A stretch of DNA of 64,000 nucleotides from Butyrivibrio sp. Su6 (GTDB lineage Bacteria > Bacillota > Clostridia > Lachnospirales > Lachnospiraceae): positions 62,001 through 126,000 of the forward strand of contig NZ_FNUR01000001.1 of NCBI RefSeq assembly GCF_900108105.1, read 5' to 3'. The notes beneath the pieces are model-generated. The model was not told the DNA's origin, ran no database searches, and saw only the letters and a list, made by a program, of their open reading frames with translations. Below are positions 27,433-38,366 of the stretch, piece after piece. Position 1 is the first letter of the stretch, and every line of letters begins with the position of its first letter. Made by a program: the position numbers and the translations under genes.

Positions 27433-27459
27433 TTAGCACTCAAAACTATCGAGTGCTAA
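27433..27459 (+). promoter_or_regulatory. CIRCE element (HrcA operator)
   Basis: Perfect consensus inverted repeat: TTAGCACTC, nine bases, GAGTGCTAA. HrcA binds this to repress class I heat-shock genes. It lies in the groESL leader, 48 bases before groES. Confidence 0.98.
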
Positions 27460-27507
27460 CAATAAATAAAACAATAATCTAAAGATTATATAAAGGAGGC
27501 ATTTACA

Positions 27508-27792
27508 ATGAAGTTAGAACCACTTTCAGACAGAGTTGTTTTAAAGCAGCTTGAGGCAGAAGAGACCACAAAGTCAGGTATCGTTCTTCCGGGAGCAGAG
27601 AAAGAGAAGCCACAGCAGGCAGAGGTCATTGCAGTAGGTCCTGGCGGAATCGTTGATGGCAAGGAAGTTAAAATGCAGGTTAAGAAGGGTGACAATGTCA
27701 TCTATTCAAAATATTCAGGAACAGAAGTTAAGCTTGATGATGTTACATATATCATTGTTAAGCAGAACGATATTCTTGCAATCATTAAATAA
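27508..27792 (+). CDS. groES: GroES co-chaperonin
   Basis: 94 residues, the normal length. It forms the heptameric lid of the GroEL folding chamber. Recognised by KLEPLSDRVVLKQLEAEE, the mobile loop TTKSGIVLPGAEKEKPQ, and the C-terminal VTYIIVKQNDILAI. A strong GGAGG site precedes the ATG. First gene of the CIRCE-controlled operon with groEL, 69 bases upstream of it. Confidence 0.98.
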   Translation: MKLEPLSDRVVLKQLEAEETTKSGIVLPGAEKEKPQQAEVIAVGPGGIVDGKEVKMQVKKGDNVIYSKYSGTEVKLDDVTYIIVKQNDILAIIK

Positions 27793-27837
27793 TCCAGAGA
27801 CTTTTAGAAGGTCGTATGATCCGGATTAAGTTTTTAA

Positions 27838-29487
<1,650 letters not shown>

Positions 29488-29547
29488 GCGATAACGAGCC
29501 AAACTCCAATACATAATCAAAACCGCTTTAGCGGTAACAATAGAGAA

Positions 29548-29587
29548 AACCACGGAACCAAGTTTACTTGGTATTCCGTGGTTTTTC
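29548..29587 (+). terminator. groESL terminator
   Basis: Stem AACCACGGAA...TTCCGTGGTT with inner CCAAG/CTTGG, followed by TTTTT. Preceded by a smaller ACCGC/GCGGT hairpin (29522-29535). Confidence 0.85.
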
Positions 29588-29716
29588 TATTGGTATATGA
29601 GCGCTGCACATTTTTCCATCCCTGCAAAAAATCCCCCCTTTATTTTGCGCATTTATTGTATATAAAACCACTAAAAATCTGCTATACTCATCTTATAAAA
29701 CATAAGGAGGGGAGTT

Positions 29717-30166
29717 ATGGATATATCAATGCAAATTGTCTGGTTGATTGCAGCTATAGTCTTTGGCGTTCTTGAACTTATTACCACCAGTATTTTTAGT
29801 ATATGGTTTGTATTTGGAGCTGTTGTGGCTATGATCACGGCACTGTTTAATGCTCCGGTTCTTTTTCAGATAATTGTTTTTATTGTCGTATCAGCGGTTT
29901 CCCTTTTATTTACAAGGCCTTTAGCAGCTAAATATCTAAATAGTAAAACAATTAAAACTAATGTCGATTCACTTGTTGGAAGAACACTTATTGCTAAGAC
30001 TGAGATTGATAACCTTAAGATGAGCGGAAAGGCAGATCTTGATGGTACAACCTGGATAGTTGTAAGCGACGACGATTCAGTTATAGCTGCAGGTGAAGAG
30101 ATTGAAGTAGTAAAGGTTGAAGGAGCAAAACTTATAGTTAAGAAAAAAGAAGCAGGAGGTCAATGA
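29717..30166 (+). CDS. NfeD-family membrane protein
   Basis: 149 residues. Two or three hydrophobic segments in the N-terminal 70 residues (WLIAAIVFGVLELITTSIF, VVAMITALF, IIVFIVVSAVSLLF), then a small beta-barrel OB-type domain (about 85-145) containing LVGRTLIAKTEID and GTTWIVVSDDDSVIAAGEEIEV, as in NfeD-C. NfeD proteins pair with SPFH/stomatin proteins; here the SPFH gene is two genes downstream, with a DUF362 gene between. GGAGGGGAG precedes the ATG. Confidence 0.85.
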   Translation: MDISMQIVWLIAAIVFGVLELITTSIFSIWFVFGAVVAMITALFNAPVLFQIIVFIVVSAVSLLFTRPLAAKYLNSKTIKTNVDSLVGRTLIAKTEIDNLKMSGKADLDGTTWIVVSDDDSVIAAGEEIEVVKVEGAKLIVKKKEAGGQ

Positions 30167-30167
30167 T

Positions 30168-31064
30168 ATGGGTTCAGTTTCGAAGGTTTATTTTACCAGA
30201 AACATAACACCACAGCAGGTTGTTAAGATGTATGATACTCTTGGCAAGAAGCTTACAGGTAAGATTGCAGTTAAGGTTCATTCCGGTGAAGATGGTAATC
30301 AGAATTATCTGAAGCCTGAGTTTTGGAAACCTATTGTTGAACATGTTGGAGGTACTGTCGTTGAGTGTAATACTGCCTATGATGGCGAACGTAACAGCAC
30401 AGAAAAACATGTGAAACTTATTAAAAAGCATGGCTGGAATGATTTCTTTGTAGTTGATCTTATGGATGCTGAGGGACCGGATGCTGTACTTCCCATCACT
30501 CATGCTAATCATTTGAAAAATGATATCGTGGGCAAGAATCTTCTTAACTATGATTCAATGCTTGTTCTGTCACATTTCAAGGGACATCCAATGGGCGGAT
30601 ATGGCGGCGCGTTAAAACAGCTTTCTATAGGTTGTGCATCAACTGCTGGAAAAGTTAATATTCATTCGGGCGGAAAGCTTACAAAGACTGATGATCAGGC
30701 TATTGTATGGGATAATCATGCTGCCCAGGACGATTTTCTTGAGTCTATGGCAGAGGCTGCATCTGCTGTAGTAGAGCACTTTAAAGGGAATATGGTATTT
30801 GTGAATGTAATGAAGAATATGTCTGTTGACTGTGACTGCTGTGCAGTTGCTGAAGATCCTTGTATGGCTGATGTTGGAATCCTGATTTCGACAGACCCGA
30901 TCGCTATCGACAGGGCTTGCATGGATCTTGTTTATAAATCAGACAATCCGGGAAGAGATCATTTCCTTGAGAGAGTACAAACGAGAAACGGAGAACATAC
31001 GATTGATGCTGCCGCAGAAATGGGATTTGGCGTAAAAGAGTATGAGCTCATTTCTATAGATTAA
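30168..31064 (+). CDS. DUF362-domain protein
   Basis: 298 residues. Matches DUF362: VSKVYFTRNITPQQVV, a KVHSGEDGNQNYLKP segment, SHFKGHPMGGYGGALKQLSIGC, and a Cys-rich MSVDCDCCAVAEDPCMADVG stretch near residue 220. No CxxCxxC-type ferredoxin tail, unlike some members. The cysteines suggest a metal or Fe-S site, and the family is thought to be redox-linked, but its biochemical role is unknown. It is one base after nfeD and 47 bases before the SPFH gene; whether it works with these is inference. Confidence 0.8.
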   Translation: MGSVSKVYFTRNITPQQVVKMYDTLGKKLTGKIAVKVHSGEDGNQNYLKPEFWKPIVEHVGGTVVECNTAYDGERNSTEKHVKLIKKHGWNDFFVVDLMDAEGPDAVLPITHANHLKNDIVGKNLLNYDSMLVLSHFKGHPMGGYGGALKQLSIGCASTAGKVNIHSGGKLTKTDDQAIVWDNHAAQDDFLESMAEAASAVVEHFKGNMVFVNVMKNMSVDCDCCAVAEDPCMADVGILISTDPIAIDRACMDLVYKSDNPGRDHFLERVQTRNGEHTIDAAAEMGFGVKEYELISID

Positions 31065-31111
31065 AAATAAAATGTTGGGGCATGTTTTTTTAACATGACA
31101 AAGGAGGAAAA

Positions 31112-32023
31112 ATGATAGCAGTAATTATTTTAGTTATTCTTATTATTGCGCTTATCGCAACCAATATCAGGGTTGTTCCACAGGCGCATTCTTTCGTAGT
31201 TGAAAGACTTGGAGCATACAAGGAGACATGGGATGTTGGTCTTCATATCAAAGTTCCTTTTATCGACAGAGTTGCCCGTCAGGTTGATCTTAAAGAGCAG
31301 TATTGCGATTTCCCGCCTCAGCCTGTTATTACACAGGACAACGTAACAATGCAGATTGACTCAATTGTCTTCTTTAGAATTTCAGATCCTATGGCATATG
31401 CTTACGGCGTAAGAAATCCTATCGGAGCTATTGAGAATCTTACAGCAACAACTCTTCGTAACGTTATCGGATCACTTACACTTGATGAGACTCTTACTTC
31501 CCGTGATCAGATCAATGCACAGATGCAGGATGCGCTTGATATCGCAACAGATCCTTGGGGAATAAAGATCACCAGAGTTGAGCTTAAGAACATCAATCCT
31601 CCTGAGCAGATCAGAGATGCAATGGAGAAGCAGATGAAGGCTGAACGTGAGAAGAGAGAGAAGATTCTTTTTGCTGAAGGTGAAAAACAGTCTCAGATCA
31701 CAGTTGCAGAAGGTGAGAAGCAGAGTAAGATCCTCCAGGCCGAAGCTGATAAGCAGGCTACAATCCTTAGAGCTGAAGCTGAGAAGGAAAAGAAGATCAG
31801 AGAAGCTGAAGGTCAGGCTGAAGCTATCAGAAGCATTCAGAAGGCTAATGCAGACGGTATCAGCATGCTTAAGTCCGCAGGAGCAGATGAATCAGTTCTT
31901 ACACTCAAGAGTCTTGAGGCATTTGAAAAGGCTGCTGACGGCCAGGCTACAAAGATCATTGTGCCTTCAAATATTCAGGGACTTGCAGGTCTTGCCGGCT
32001 CTCTTAAAGAAATTGTGAAATAA
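31112..32023 (+). CDS. SPFH/band 7 (stomatin- or paraslipin-like) membrane protein
   Basis: 303 residues. An N-terminal membrane helix (IAVIILVILIIALIATNI), then the band 7 domain (about 24-180: VPQAHSFVVERLGAYKETW, QPVITQDNVTMQIDSIVFF, ALDIATDPWGIKITRVELKN), then a long charged coiled coil with repeated KQSQITVAEGEK-like heptads to about residue 240. It forms membrane oligomers or microdomains in related bacteria and pairs with NfeD. AAAGGAGG precedes the ATG. Confidence 0.9.
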   Translation: MIAVIILVILIIALIATNIRVVPQAHSFVVERLGAYKETWDVGLHIKVPFIDRVARQVDLKEQYCDFPPQPVITQDNVTMQIDSIVFFRISDPMAYAYGVRNPIGAIENLTATTLRNVIGSLTLDETLTSRDQINAQMQDALDIATDPWGIKITRVELKNINPPEQIRDAMEKQMKAEREKREKILFAEGEKQSQITVAEGEKQSKILQAEADKQATILRAEAEKEKKIREAEGQAEAIRSIQKANADGISMLKSAGADESVLTLKSLEAFEKAADGQATKIIVPSNIQGLAGLAGSLKEIVK

Positions 32024-32099
32024 TTTAAAAAATATAGCGAAAATCGGCATTATATAGTATTATTACATTACTGTGTAATTTGATAAAACAAGGGGTTGT

Positions 32100-32116
32100 A
32101 CGTTCCTTTGGAACGT
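32100..32116 (+). terminator. Leader hairpin before the polyamine operon
   Basis: Perfect seven-pair stem ACGTTCC (32100-32106) with GGAACGT (32110-32116), loop TTT, followed by GCTACTCCTTTT. It could terminate the SPFH operon or be leader structure of speA. Confidence 0.4.
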
Positions 32117-32161
32117 GCTACTCCTTTTCGCATGTTTAAGATATTTTGGGAGGGTATGTAG

Positions 32162-33610
32162 TTGGATCTTGAGAGGCAGAAAAGAGCGCCTATATACGAA
32201 GCGCTTGAGAGATTTAGAAAGCAGCGTGTGGTTCCATTTGATGTTCCGGGACACAAAAGAGGAAGAGGAAACGCTGAGCTGGTTAGTTTTCTTGGTGAGA
32301 GGTGTGTCGGAATCGATGTGAATTCCATGAAGCCTCTGGATAATCTTTGTCACCCGGTATCTGTTATTAAGGAAGCCGAAGAGCTTATGGCTGACGCATT
32401 CGGTGCTGCCCATGCTTTTATGATGGTCAACGGTACTACAAGTGCAGTTCAGGCAATGGTTCTTTCTAATGTTAAAATGGGTGAAAAGATCATTATGCCC
32501 AGAAACGTTCACAAAAGCGCGATCAATGCCCTTATACTTTGTGGCGCAATTCCTGTATATATTGATCCTAAGGTTGATACTAAACTCGGTATTCCTTTGG
32601 GAATGGAAATAGCAGATGTTAAAAGAGCTGTAAAAGAGAATCCGGATGCAAAGGCAATTCTTATCAACAACCCTTCTTATTATGGAATTTGCTCAGATCT
32701 TAAGGCAATTGTAGAATTAGCACATGAAAATGGAATGAAGGCTCTTGTAGATGAAGCTCACGGAACCCATCTGTACTTTGGTCCCGGACTTCCTCTTAAC
32801 GCGATGGCGGCAGGTGCTGATATGGCAGCCATAAGTATGCATAAGTCAGGTGGAAGTCTTACACAGAGCTCTATTCTTTTATGCGGAAAGGGTGCTAATA
32901 TAGGATATATAAGCCGCATAGTTAATCTGACTCAGACCACAAGTGCCAGCTATCTTCTTCTTGGAAGTCTCGATATTTCCAGAAGAAACCTTGCACTTAA
33001 CGGCTATAACAGCTTTGAAAAAGTAACTAAGATGGCTCAGTATGCAAGAGAAGAGATCAACGACATCGGTGGTTACTATGCATACGGCAACGAGCTTAAA
33101 AACGGCGGAAGTATTTTTGATTTTGATGAGACTAAACTGGTTGTAAATACCAGAAGCATAGGTCTTACCGGTATTGAGGTTTACGACCTTTTAAGAGATG
33201 AATATGACATTCAGATGGAGTTTGGTGATCTCTCCAATGTCATGGCATATATTTCGATAGGTGACAGACTGCAGGATATTGAGCGTCTTGCCGGAGCTTT
33301 GGCAGATATAAGGCGTCTTTATGCCAAGCCTGAACAGAGCTTCTTTTCTGCAGAGTATGTGACTCCAATCGTTAAGGCAACTCCTCAGGAAGCCTTCTAT
33401 GCAGAAAAAGAGCAGCTTCCAATCGACAACTGCGTTGGCAGGATAAGCGCAGAGTCTGTTATGTGTTACCCGCCGGGAATCCCGATCCTTTCTCCGGGAG
33501 AAGTAATAACAGCAGACATTTTGGATTATATAAAGACAGCAAGAGAAAAGGGTTGCTCAATGCAGGGTCCTGAAAGTGAAGATATATCTGAACTTTTTGT
33601 GCTGAAATAA
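32162..33610 (+). CDS. speA: Arginine decarboxylase (Orn/Lys/Arg decarboxylase, fold I)
   Basis: 482 residues, TTG start with GGGAGGG upstream. A PLP aminotransferase-fold (SpeA/Ldc) enzyme: DVPGHKRGRG near residue 30, VNGTTSAVQAMVL, VDEAHGTHLYFG, the PLP lysine in ISMHKSGGSLTQSS at about residue 228, and LCHPVSVIKEAEELM. It should decarboxylate arginine to agmatine, the first step of the polyamine operon. It is shorter than the E. coli biosynthetic SpeA (about 660 residues) because it belongs to a different family. Lysine or ornithine as substrate cannot be excluded by sequence, but the AguA/AguB genes downstream point to agmatine. Confidence 0.85.
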   Translation: MDLERQKRAPIYEALERFRKQRVVPFDVPGHKRGRGNAELVSFLGERCVGIDVNSMKPLDNLCHPVSVIKEAEELMADAFGAAHAFMMVNGTTSAVQAMVLSNVKMGEKIIMPRNVHKSAINALILCGAIPVYIDPKVDTKLGIPLGMEIADVKRAVKENPDAKAILINNPSYYGICSDLKAIVELAHENGMKALVDEAHGTHLYFGPGLPLNAMAAGADMAAISMHKSGGSLTQSSILLCGKGANIGYISRIVNLTQTTSASYLLLGSLDISRRNLALNGYNSFEKVTKMAQYAREEINDIGGYYAYGNELKNGGSIFDFDETKLVVNTRSIGLTGIEVYDLLRDEYDIQMEFGDLSNVMAYISIGDRLQDIERLAGALADIRRLYAKPEQSFFSAEYVTPIVKATPQEAFYAEKEQLPIDNCVGRISAESVMCYPPGIPILSPGEVITADILDYIKTAREKGCSMQGPESEDISELFVLK

Positions 33611-33647
33611 CCTTTTGATAATAACTGAAGTATATAGGAGGAAGATC

Positions 33648-34520
33648 ATGGCCGAGATGGATTATTGGTTTAGTGATATGCATACAGGCAATGTCAAGAT
33701 AAGCATTAGACTTGCCAAGCAGCTTTTTTCAGGAACAAGCGAGTTTCAGAGAATTGATGTTTTTGATTCTCCTGAGTTCGGTAAATTCCTGACCTCAGAT
33801 GGAAATATTATCTTTTCAGAGAAGGATGAATTTACTTATGACGAGATGATCGTTCATGTGCCTATGGCAGTTCATCCTAAGGTTCAGAGGGTCCTTGTAC
33901 TTGGTGGCGGAGACGGTGGTGTTGCCAGAGAGCTTTGTCATTATGATGAGATTAAGGTTATAGATGTAGTTGAACCTGACAATATGTTTGTTGATGTGTG
34001 CAAGCAGTATTTTCCTGACAATGCTATAGGTCTTGAGGATGACAGAGTTCATATTTTCTATCAGGATGGCCTTAAATATCTCAGAAAATGTGAGGACATG
34101 TATGACCTCATAATAAATGATGCCACAGAGCCTTTGGGACATGAGGCAGGTCTTTTTACAAAGGAATTTTATGGAAGCTGCTACAAGGCGCTTCATGATG
34201 ATGGAATCATGGTTTATCAGCACGGAAGTCCTTTCTATGATGAGGACGAGGAAAGCTGCAGAGCCATGCATAGAAAGGCTTACAGAGTATTTCCTGTAAA
34301 CAGAGTTTATCAGGCACACATTCCTACATGTCCTGCCGGATACTGGCTCTTTGGATTTGCCAGCAAAAAATATCATCCGTTAAAGGACTTTAATCCTGAC
34401 AGATGGGACGAGAGAGGCATTAAGACCTGGTACTATACAACTCACTTACATAAGGGAGCATTCATGCTTCCTAAATATGTAGAGGATCTTCTTCAGGAAG
34501 AAGAGGATATGAGCAGGTAA
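33648..34520 (+). CDS. speE: Spermidine synthase-like aminopropyltransferase
   Basis: 290 residues. An aminopropyltransferase of the SpeE family: YWFSDMHTGNVKISIRLAKQ at the N-terminus, a VLVLGGGDGGVARELCHYD loop near 88-106 for decarboxylated SAM or its thioadenosine, and DLIINDATEPLGHEAGLF. It would transfer an aminopropyl group from decarboxylated SAM to putrescine or another amine. Frame open to 33615; the AGGAGG site favours the ATG at 33648. No SAM decarboxylase (speD) is visible nearby. Confidence 0.85.
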   Translation: MAEMDYWFSDMHTGNVKISIRLAKQLFSGTSEFQRIDVFDSPEFGKFLTSDGNIIFSEKDEFTYDEMIVHVPMAVHPKVQRVLVLGGGDGGVARELCHYDEIKVIDVVEPDNMFVDVCKQYFPDNAIGLEDDRVHIFYQDGLKYLRKCEDMYDLIINDATEPLGHEAGLFTKEFYGSCYKALHDDGIMVYQHGSPFYDEDEESCRAMHRKAYRVFPVNRVYQAHIPTCPAGYWLFGFASKKYHPLKDFNPDRWDERGIKTWYYTTHLHKGAFMLPKYVEDLLQEEEDMSR

Positions 34521-34575
34521 ATTTGATTTTATTATTTTTTCCTAGTTTCAAGGGAAGAAAACGGAGGGTATATAG

Positions 34576-35838
34576 ATGAGTAGATTATTGGTTATCGGAT
34601 GTGGCGGTGTTGCACAGGTTGCAATCCAGAAATGTTGCCAGAACAGCAAGGTGTTCACAGAGATGTGCCTTGCCAGCAGAACTGTTTCTAAGTGTGATGC
34701 ACTTAAAGAGAAAATTGAGAAGCAGGGAACAAGCGTAAAGATTACTACAGCAACTGTAAATGCTGATGATGTTAATGATGTTATTAAACTTATTAAGGAG
34801 TACAAGCCTGAAGCTGTGCTCAATGTTGCACTTCCTTATCAGAATCTTGTTATCATGGATGCATGCCTTGAGTGCAAGGTTGATTACATCGATACAGCAA
34901 ACTATGAGCCTGAGGATACAGACGAGCCTGTATGGCGTGCTGCATATGAGAAGAGATGCAAGGAAAAGGGCTTTACAGCTTACTTTGATTACAGCTATCA
35001 GTGGGCATACATGGACAAGTTCAAGGAAGCCGGAATCACAGGCCTTCTTGGAACAGGTTTTGATCCCGGTGTAACAAGTGTATTTACAGCTTATGCTAAA
35101 AAGCACTATTTCGATGAGATCCACACAATTGATATCCTGGACTGCAATGGTGGCGATCATGGTTATGCTTTTGCTACAAACTTCAATCCTGAGATCAATC
35201 TTCGTGAAGTAAGCGCAAATGGAAGCTACTGGGAGGATGGCCACTGGGTTGAGACAAAGCCTATGGAGATAAAGAGAGTATACGACTTCCCACAGGTTGG
35301 ACAAAAAGACATGTACCTCCTTCACCACGAAGAGATTGAAGCTCTTGGTAAGAACTTCCCTGAGGTTAAGAGAATTCGTTTCTTTATGACATTTGGACAG
35401 AGCTATCTTGACCATATGCGTTGCCTTGAGGATGTTGGAATGCTTTCAACAAGTCCTATCAATTTCGAAGGCAAAGAGATTGTGCCTATCCAGTTCCTGA
35501 AAGCTCTTTTACCTGATCCTGCAAGCCTTGGACCTAGAACAGTCGGAAAGACTAACATTGGATGTATATTTCGCGGAATTAAGGATGGAAAAGAGAGAAC
35601 AATTTATATATACAACGTATGTGACCATCAGGAGTGCTATAAGGAGCTTGGCAGCCAGGCAATCAGCTACACAACAGGTGTTCCTGCTATGATTGGAACT
35701 GCACTTGTTCTTAGTGGCAAGTGGAAGAAGCCTGGTGTATATACAACTGATGAGTTTGATCCTGATCCATACATGGAAATGCTGGGTGAATATGGCCTTC
35801 CATGGGTTGTTGATGAAAATCCACAGCTTGTTGACTGA
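34576..35838 (+). CDS. Carboxynorspermidine/carboxyspermidine dehydrogenase
   Basis: 420 residues of the saccharopine-dehydrogenase (LYS9) superfamily. An N-terminal Rossmann motif LLVIGCGGVAQVAIQK, AVLNVALPYQNLVIMDAC, a LLGTGFDPGVTSVFTAYAKK segment, and a C-terminal end with EYGLPWVVDENPQLV. Adjacent to nspC, so it is the synthase that condenses putrescine (or diaminopropane) with aspartate semialdehyde and reduces it with NADPH to carboxyspermidine. The GGAGG site precedes the ATG. Spacing between genes is about 40-55 bases. Confidence 0.88.
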   Translation: MSRLLVIGCGGVAQVAIQKCCQNSKVFTEMCLASRTVSKCDALKEKIEKQGTSVKITTATVNADDVNDVIKLIKEYKPEAVLNVALPYQNLVIMDACLECKVDYIDTANYEPEDTDEPVWRAAYEKRCKEKGFTAYFDYSYQWAYMDKFKEAGITGLLGTGFDPGVTSVFTAYAKKHYFDEIHTIDILDCNGGDHGYAFATNFNPEINLREVSANGSYWEDGHWVETKPMEIKRVYDFPQVGQKDMYLLHHEEIEALGKNFPEVKRIRFFMTFGQSYLDHMRCLEDVGMLSTSPINFEGKEIVPIQFLKALLPDPASLGPRTVGKTNIGCIFRGIKDGKERTIYIYNVCDHQECYKELGSQAISYTTGVPAMIGTALVLSGKWKKPGVYTTDEFDPDPYMEMLGEYGLPWVVDENPQLVD

Positions 35839-35879
35839 TATGGGATTGATATTTATAGCTGTATTGATGAGGGGAAATT

Positions 35880-37067
35880 ATGAATCTATCTGAAATACGT
35901 ACGCCGGCGTATGTTATTGATGAAAAGAAATTACGCGAGAATCTTGAAATTCTTGACAGAGTACAAAAAGAGTCAGGAGCTAAAATACTCCTGGCTCAAA
36001 AGGCGTACTCTATCTATCAGACATATCCATTGATATCAAAATATTTAACTGGTGCGACAGCTTCGGGGCTTTTCGAGGCGAGGCTTGCTCACGAAGAGAT
36101 GCAGGGCGAGAATCATGTTTTTGAACCTGCTTTTGGTGATGAAGAGATGGTTGAACTATGTGATATTTGTGATCACATTGTTTTTAATTCTCTTAATCAG
36201 CTTGAACATCACAGACCTGTGTGGGAGAAAAAAGCTGCCGAGAGAAAACTCTCTGTTGGCCTTAGGATTAACCCTGAGTTTAGTACTCAGGATGGTCATG
36301 AGATCTATGATCCCTGTGCAAAAGGATCAAGGCTTGGAATAAGGCTAAAGGATATGCCTGAAAGACTACCTTCAGGAGTTGAGGGCCTTCATTTCCATAC
36401 ACTTTGCGAGCAGGGATTTGAGCCTTTAGAGACCACATTTTTAAAAGTTGAAGAAGAGTTTAAGAGATTCTTTCCAAGTCCTGTACAGGAAAATCTTGAA
36501 GGATTTGATGAGGATACACGTGGCAAGATCAAATGGATCAATCTTGGTGGTGGACATCATATAACAAGGGAAGATTACGATGTTGATGGTCTTATCAGAC
36601 TTGTAAAAAGAATCAGACAGACCTATGGAATAGAGGTTTATCTTGAGCCGGGAGAGGCAATCGCGCTTGATGCAGGATACCTTGTGACTACTGTCATGGA
36701 TATTGTCGAAACTGACAGGATTCCAGTGCTTATTCTTGATACTTCTGCAGCCTGCCATATGCCTGACGTTTTGGAGATGCCATATAGGCCGCCGCTTAGA
36801 GATGGTGAGGAACCAGGGGAGATGAACTATACTTACAGATTATCTTCCAGAACCTGCCTTGCAGGGGATGTAATCGGAGATTACAGCTTTGATACCCCAA
36901 AATGTATTGGGGACAGGCTTGTGTTTGAAGATATGGCTATCTACAGTATGGTTAAGAATAATACTTTTAATGGAATGCCACTTCCTGATATAGATATTCT
37001 TCATGAGGACGGAAACGTCGACCTCATCAGAAGATTTGGCTATGATGATTTCAAGTGTAGGTTATGA
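35880..37067 (+). CDS. nspC: Carboxynorspermidine decarboxylase
   Basis: 395 residues, a group IV (alanine racemase/DAP-decarboxylase fold) PLP enzyme. ILLAQKAYSIYQTYP contains the PLP lysine near residue 41; LGGGHHITREDYD and VYLEPGEAIALDAGYL are further hallmarks of this family, as is DTSAACHMPDVLEMPYRP. It converts carboxyspermidine to spermidine, the final step of the route in this operon. AGGGGAAA precedes the ATG. Confidence 0.92.
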   Translation: MNLSEIRTPAYVIDEKKLRENLEILDRVQKESGAKILLAQKAYSIYQTYPLISKYLTGATASGLFEARLAHEEMQGENHVFEPAFGDEEMVELCDICDHIVFNSLNQLEHHRPVWEKKAAERKLSVGLRINPEFSTQDGHEIYDPCAKGSRLGIRLKDMPERLPSGVEGLHFHTLCEQGFEPLETTFLKVEEEFKRFFPSPVQENLEGFDEDTRGKIKWINLGGGHHITREDYDVDGLIRLVKRIRQTYGIEVYLEPGEAIALDAGYLVTTVMDIVETDRIPVLILDTSAACHMPDVLEMPYRPPLRDGEEPGEMNYTYRLSSRTCLAGDVIGDYSFDTPKCIGDRLVFEDMAIYSMVKNNTFNGMPLPDIDILHEDGNVDLIRRFGYDDFKCRL

Positions 37068-37112
37068 TATTACCGATAGTTACAGATTTATGATTATACG
37101 CAGGTATTTGTA

Positions 37113-38342
37113 ATGGAAATAATTAGTAAGAGAAAGCCTTATGAAGATTCTTTTTTCATGCCGGCAGAGTATGGTGCCCATGAGGGAACGCTTATGATAT
37201 ATCCTGTTCGTCCCGGAAGCTGGGGAAAGGATAGAAAAGGCGCTTTAAACAGCTTTAAAAAGATATTTATAGAGATTATTAAAAGGGAAAGCTTATTTCT
37301 TTTGGTAGATGAGGAGCATTTCAAAGAAGCAGAGAACCTCATTTATGGAGCGATAAATGAGTACTGCGATGAGCTTAAGGTCTCAGGAAAATATAATGAA
37401 GTCTTTGAAAACTATATTGGTTCCGATGCAGACGATGAACTGATCCTTGAGGATATCCTTGAAGAGAGATGCTTTATTCTAAAAATTGACTCAGATGATT
37501 CCTGGGCAAGAGATGTGGGTCCTACTTTTGTTATAAATAAAAACAGAGATCTACGTGGAATTAACTGGAAGTTTAATGCCTGGGGTGGTGAATTTGATGG
37601 ACTGTACGCTTCATGGGATAAGGACGATGCTGTAGCTGAGTCTTTTTGCAAGACTCTGGATGTGGACATGTATGATGCAGCACCTTTTGTTTTAGAAGGT
37701 GGCTCCATACATACTGACGGAGAGGGCACTTTGATGGTTACAGAGAGTTGCCTTTTAAGTCAGGGAAGAAATCCTTCAATGAGCAAAGAGCAGATAGAAA
37801 AGACTTTAAAAGAGTACCTTGGCATTTCAAAAGTTCTTTGGCTCCCAAGAGGAATCTACAATGATGAGACTAATGAGCATGTAGACAATGTGTGCGCTTT
37901 TACTGCACCTTCAGAGGTTGTACTTGCCTGGACTGATGATGTAAATGATCCTCAGTATGAGCTTTCTAAGGCTTGTCTTGATTATCTGGAAAAAGAGACG
38001 GATGCAAAGGGAAGAAAGATCAAGGTTCATAAATTGCCGATTCCTGGGCATCCTGTACTGGTAAGTGCTTTGGATCTTCAAAACTATGAGTTTGAAGAGG
38101 GCGAAGATATGCGAGATGAAGGAGAGCGCCTGGCAGCCAGCTATGTGAATTTTTACTTTATAAACGGAGCAGCCCTTGTTCCTCAGTTTGGCGATGATAA
38201 TGCTGAGAGTGATAAGAAAGCTTTGGAAATACTAAAAGAGATCTGCCCTGATAGGGAGATAATCGGTATTCCTGCCAGAGATATTCTTTTAGGTGGTGGC
38301 AATATTCATTGTATTACACAACAGATTCCTGCCAGGAAATAA
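37113..38342 (+). CDS. aguA: Agmatine deiminase
   Basis: 409 residues, a guanidine-modifying (peptidyl-arginine deiminase fold) enzyme that makes N-carbamoylputrescine and ammonia from agmatine. Visible: PAEYGAHEGTLMIYPVRPGSW, the SDDSWARDVGPTFVIN segment, FVLEGGSIHTDGEGTLMVTE, NDETNEHVDNVCAF with the catalytic His, and the C-terminal GGGNIHCITQQIP with the catalytic Cys. Somewhat longer than typical (about 365-380). Feeds the next gene, aguB. Confidence 0.95.
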   Translation: MEIISKRKPYEDSFFMPAEYGAHEGTLMIYPVRPGSWGKDRKGALNSFKKIFIEIIKRESLFLLVDEEHFKEAENLIYGAINEYCDELKVSGKYNEVFENYIGSDADDELILEDILEERCFILKIDSDDSWARDVGPTFVINKNRDLRGINWKFNAWGGEFDGLYASWDKDDAVAESFCKTLDVDMYDAAPFVLEGGSIHTDGEGTLMVTESCLLSQGRNPSMSKEQIEKTLKEYLGISKVLWLPRGIYNDETNEHVDNVCAFTAPSEVVLAWTDDVNDPQYELSKACLDYLEKETDAKGRKIKVHKLPIPGHPVLVSALDLQNYEFEEGEDMRDEGERLAASYVNFYFINGAALVPQFGDDNAESDKKALEILKEICPDREIIGIPARDILLGGGNIHCITQQIPARK

Positions 38343-38366
38343 GTAAAAGAAAATGCGGTGAAAAAT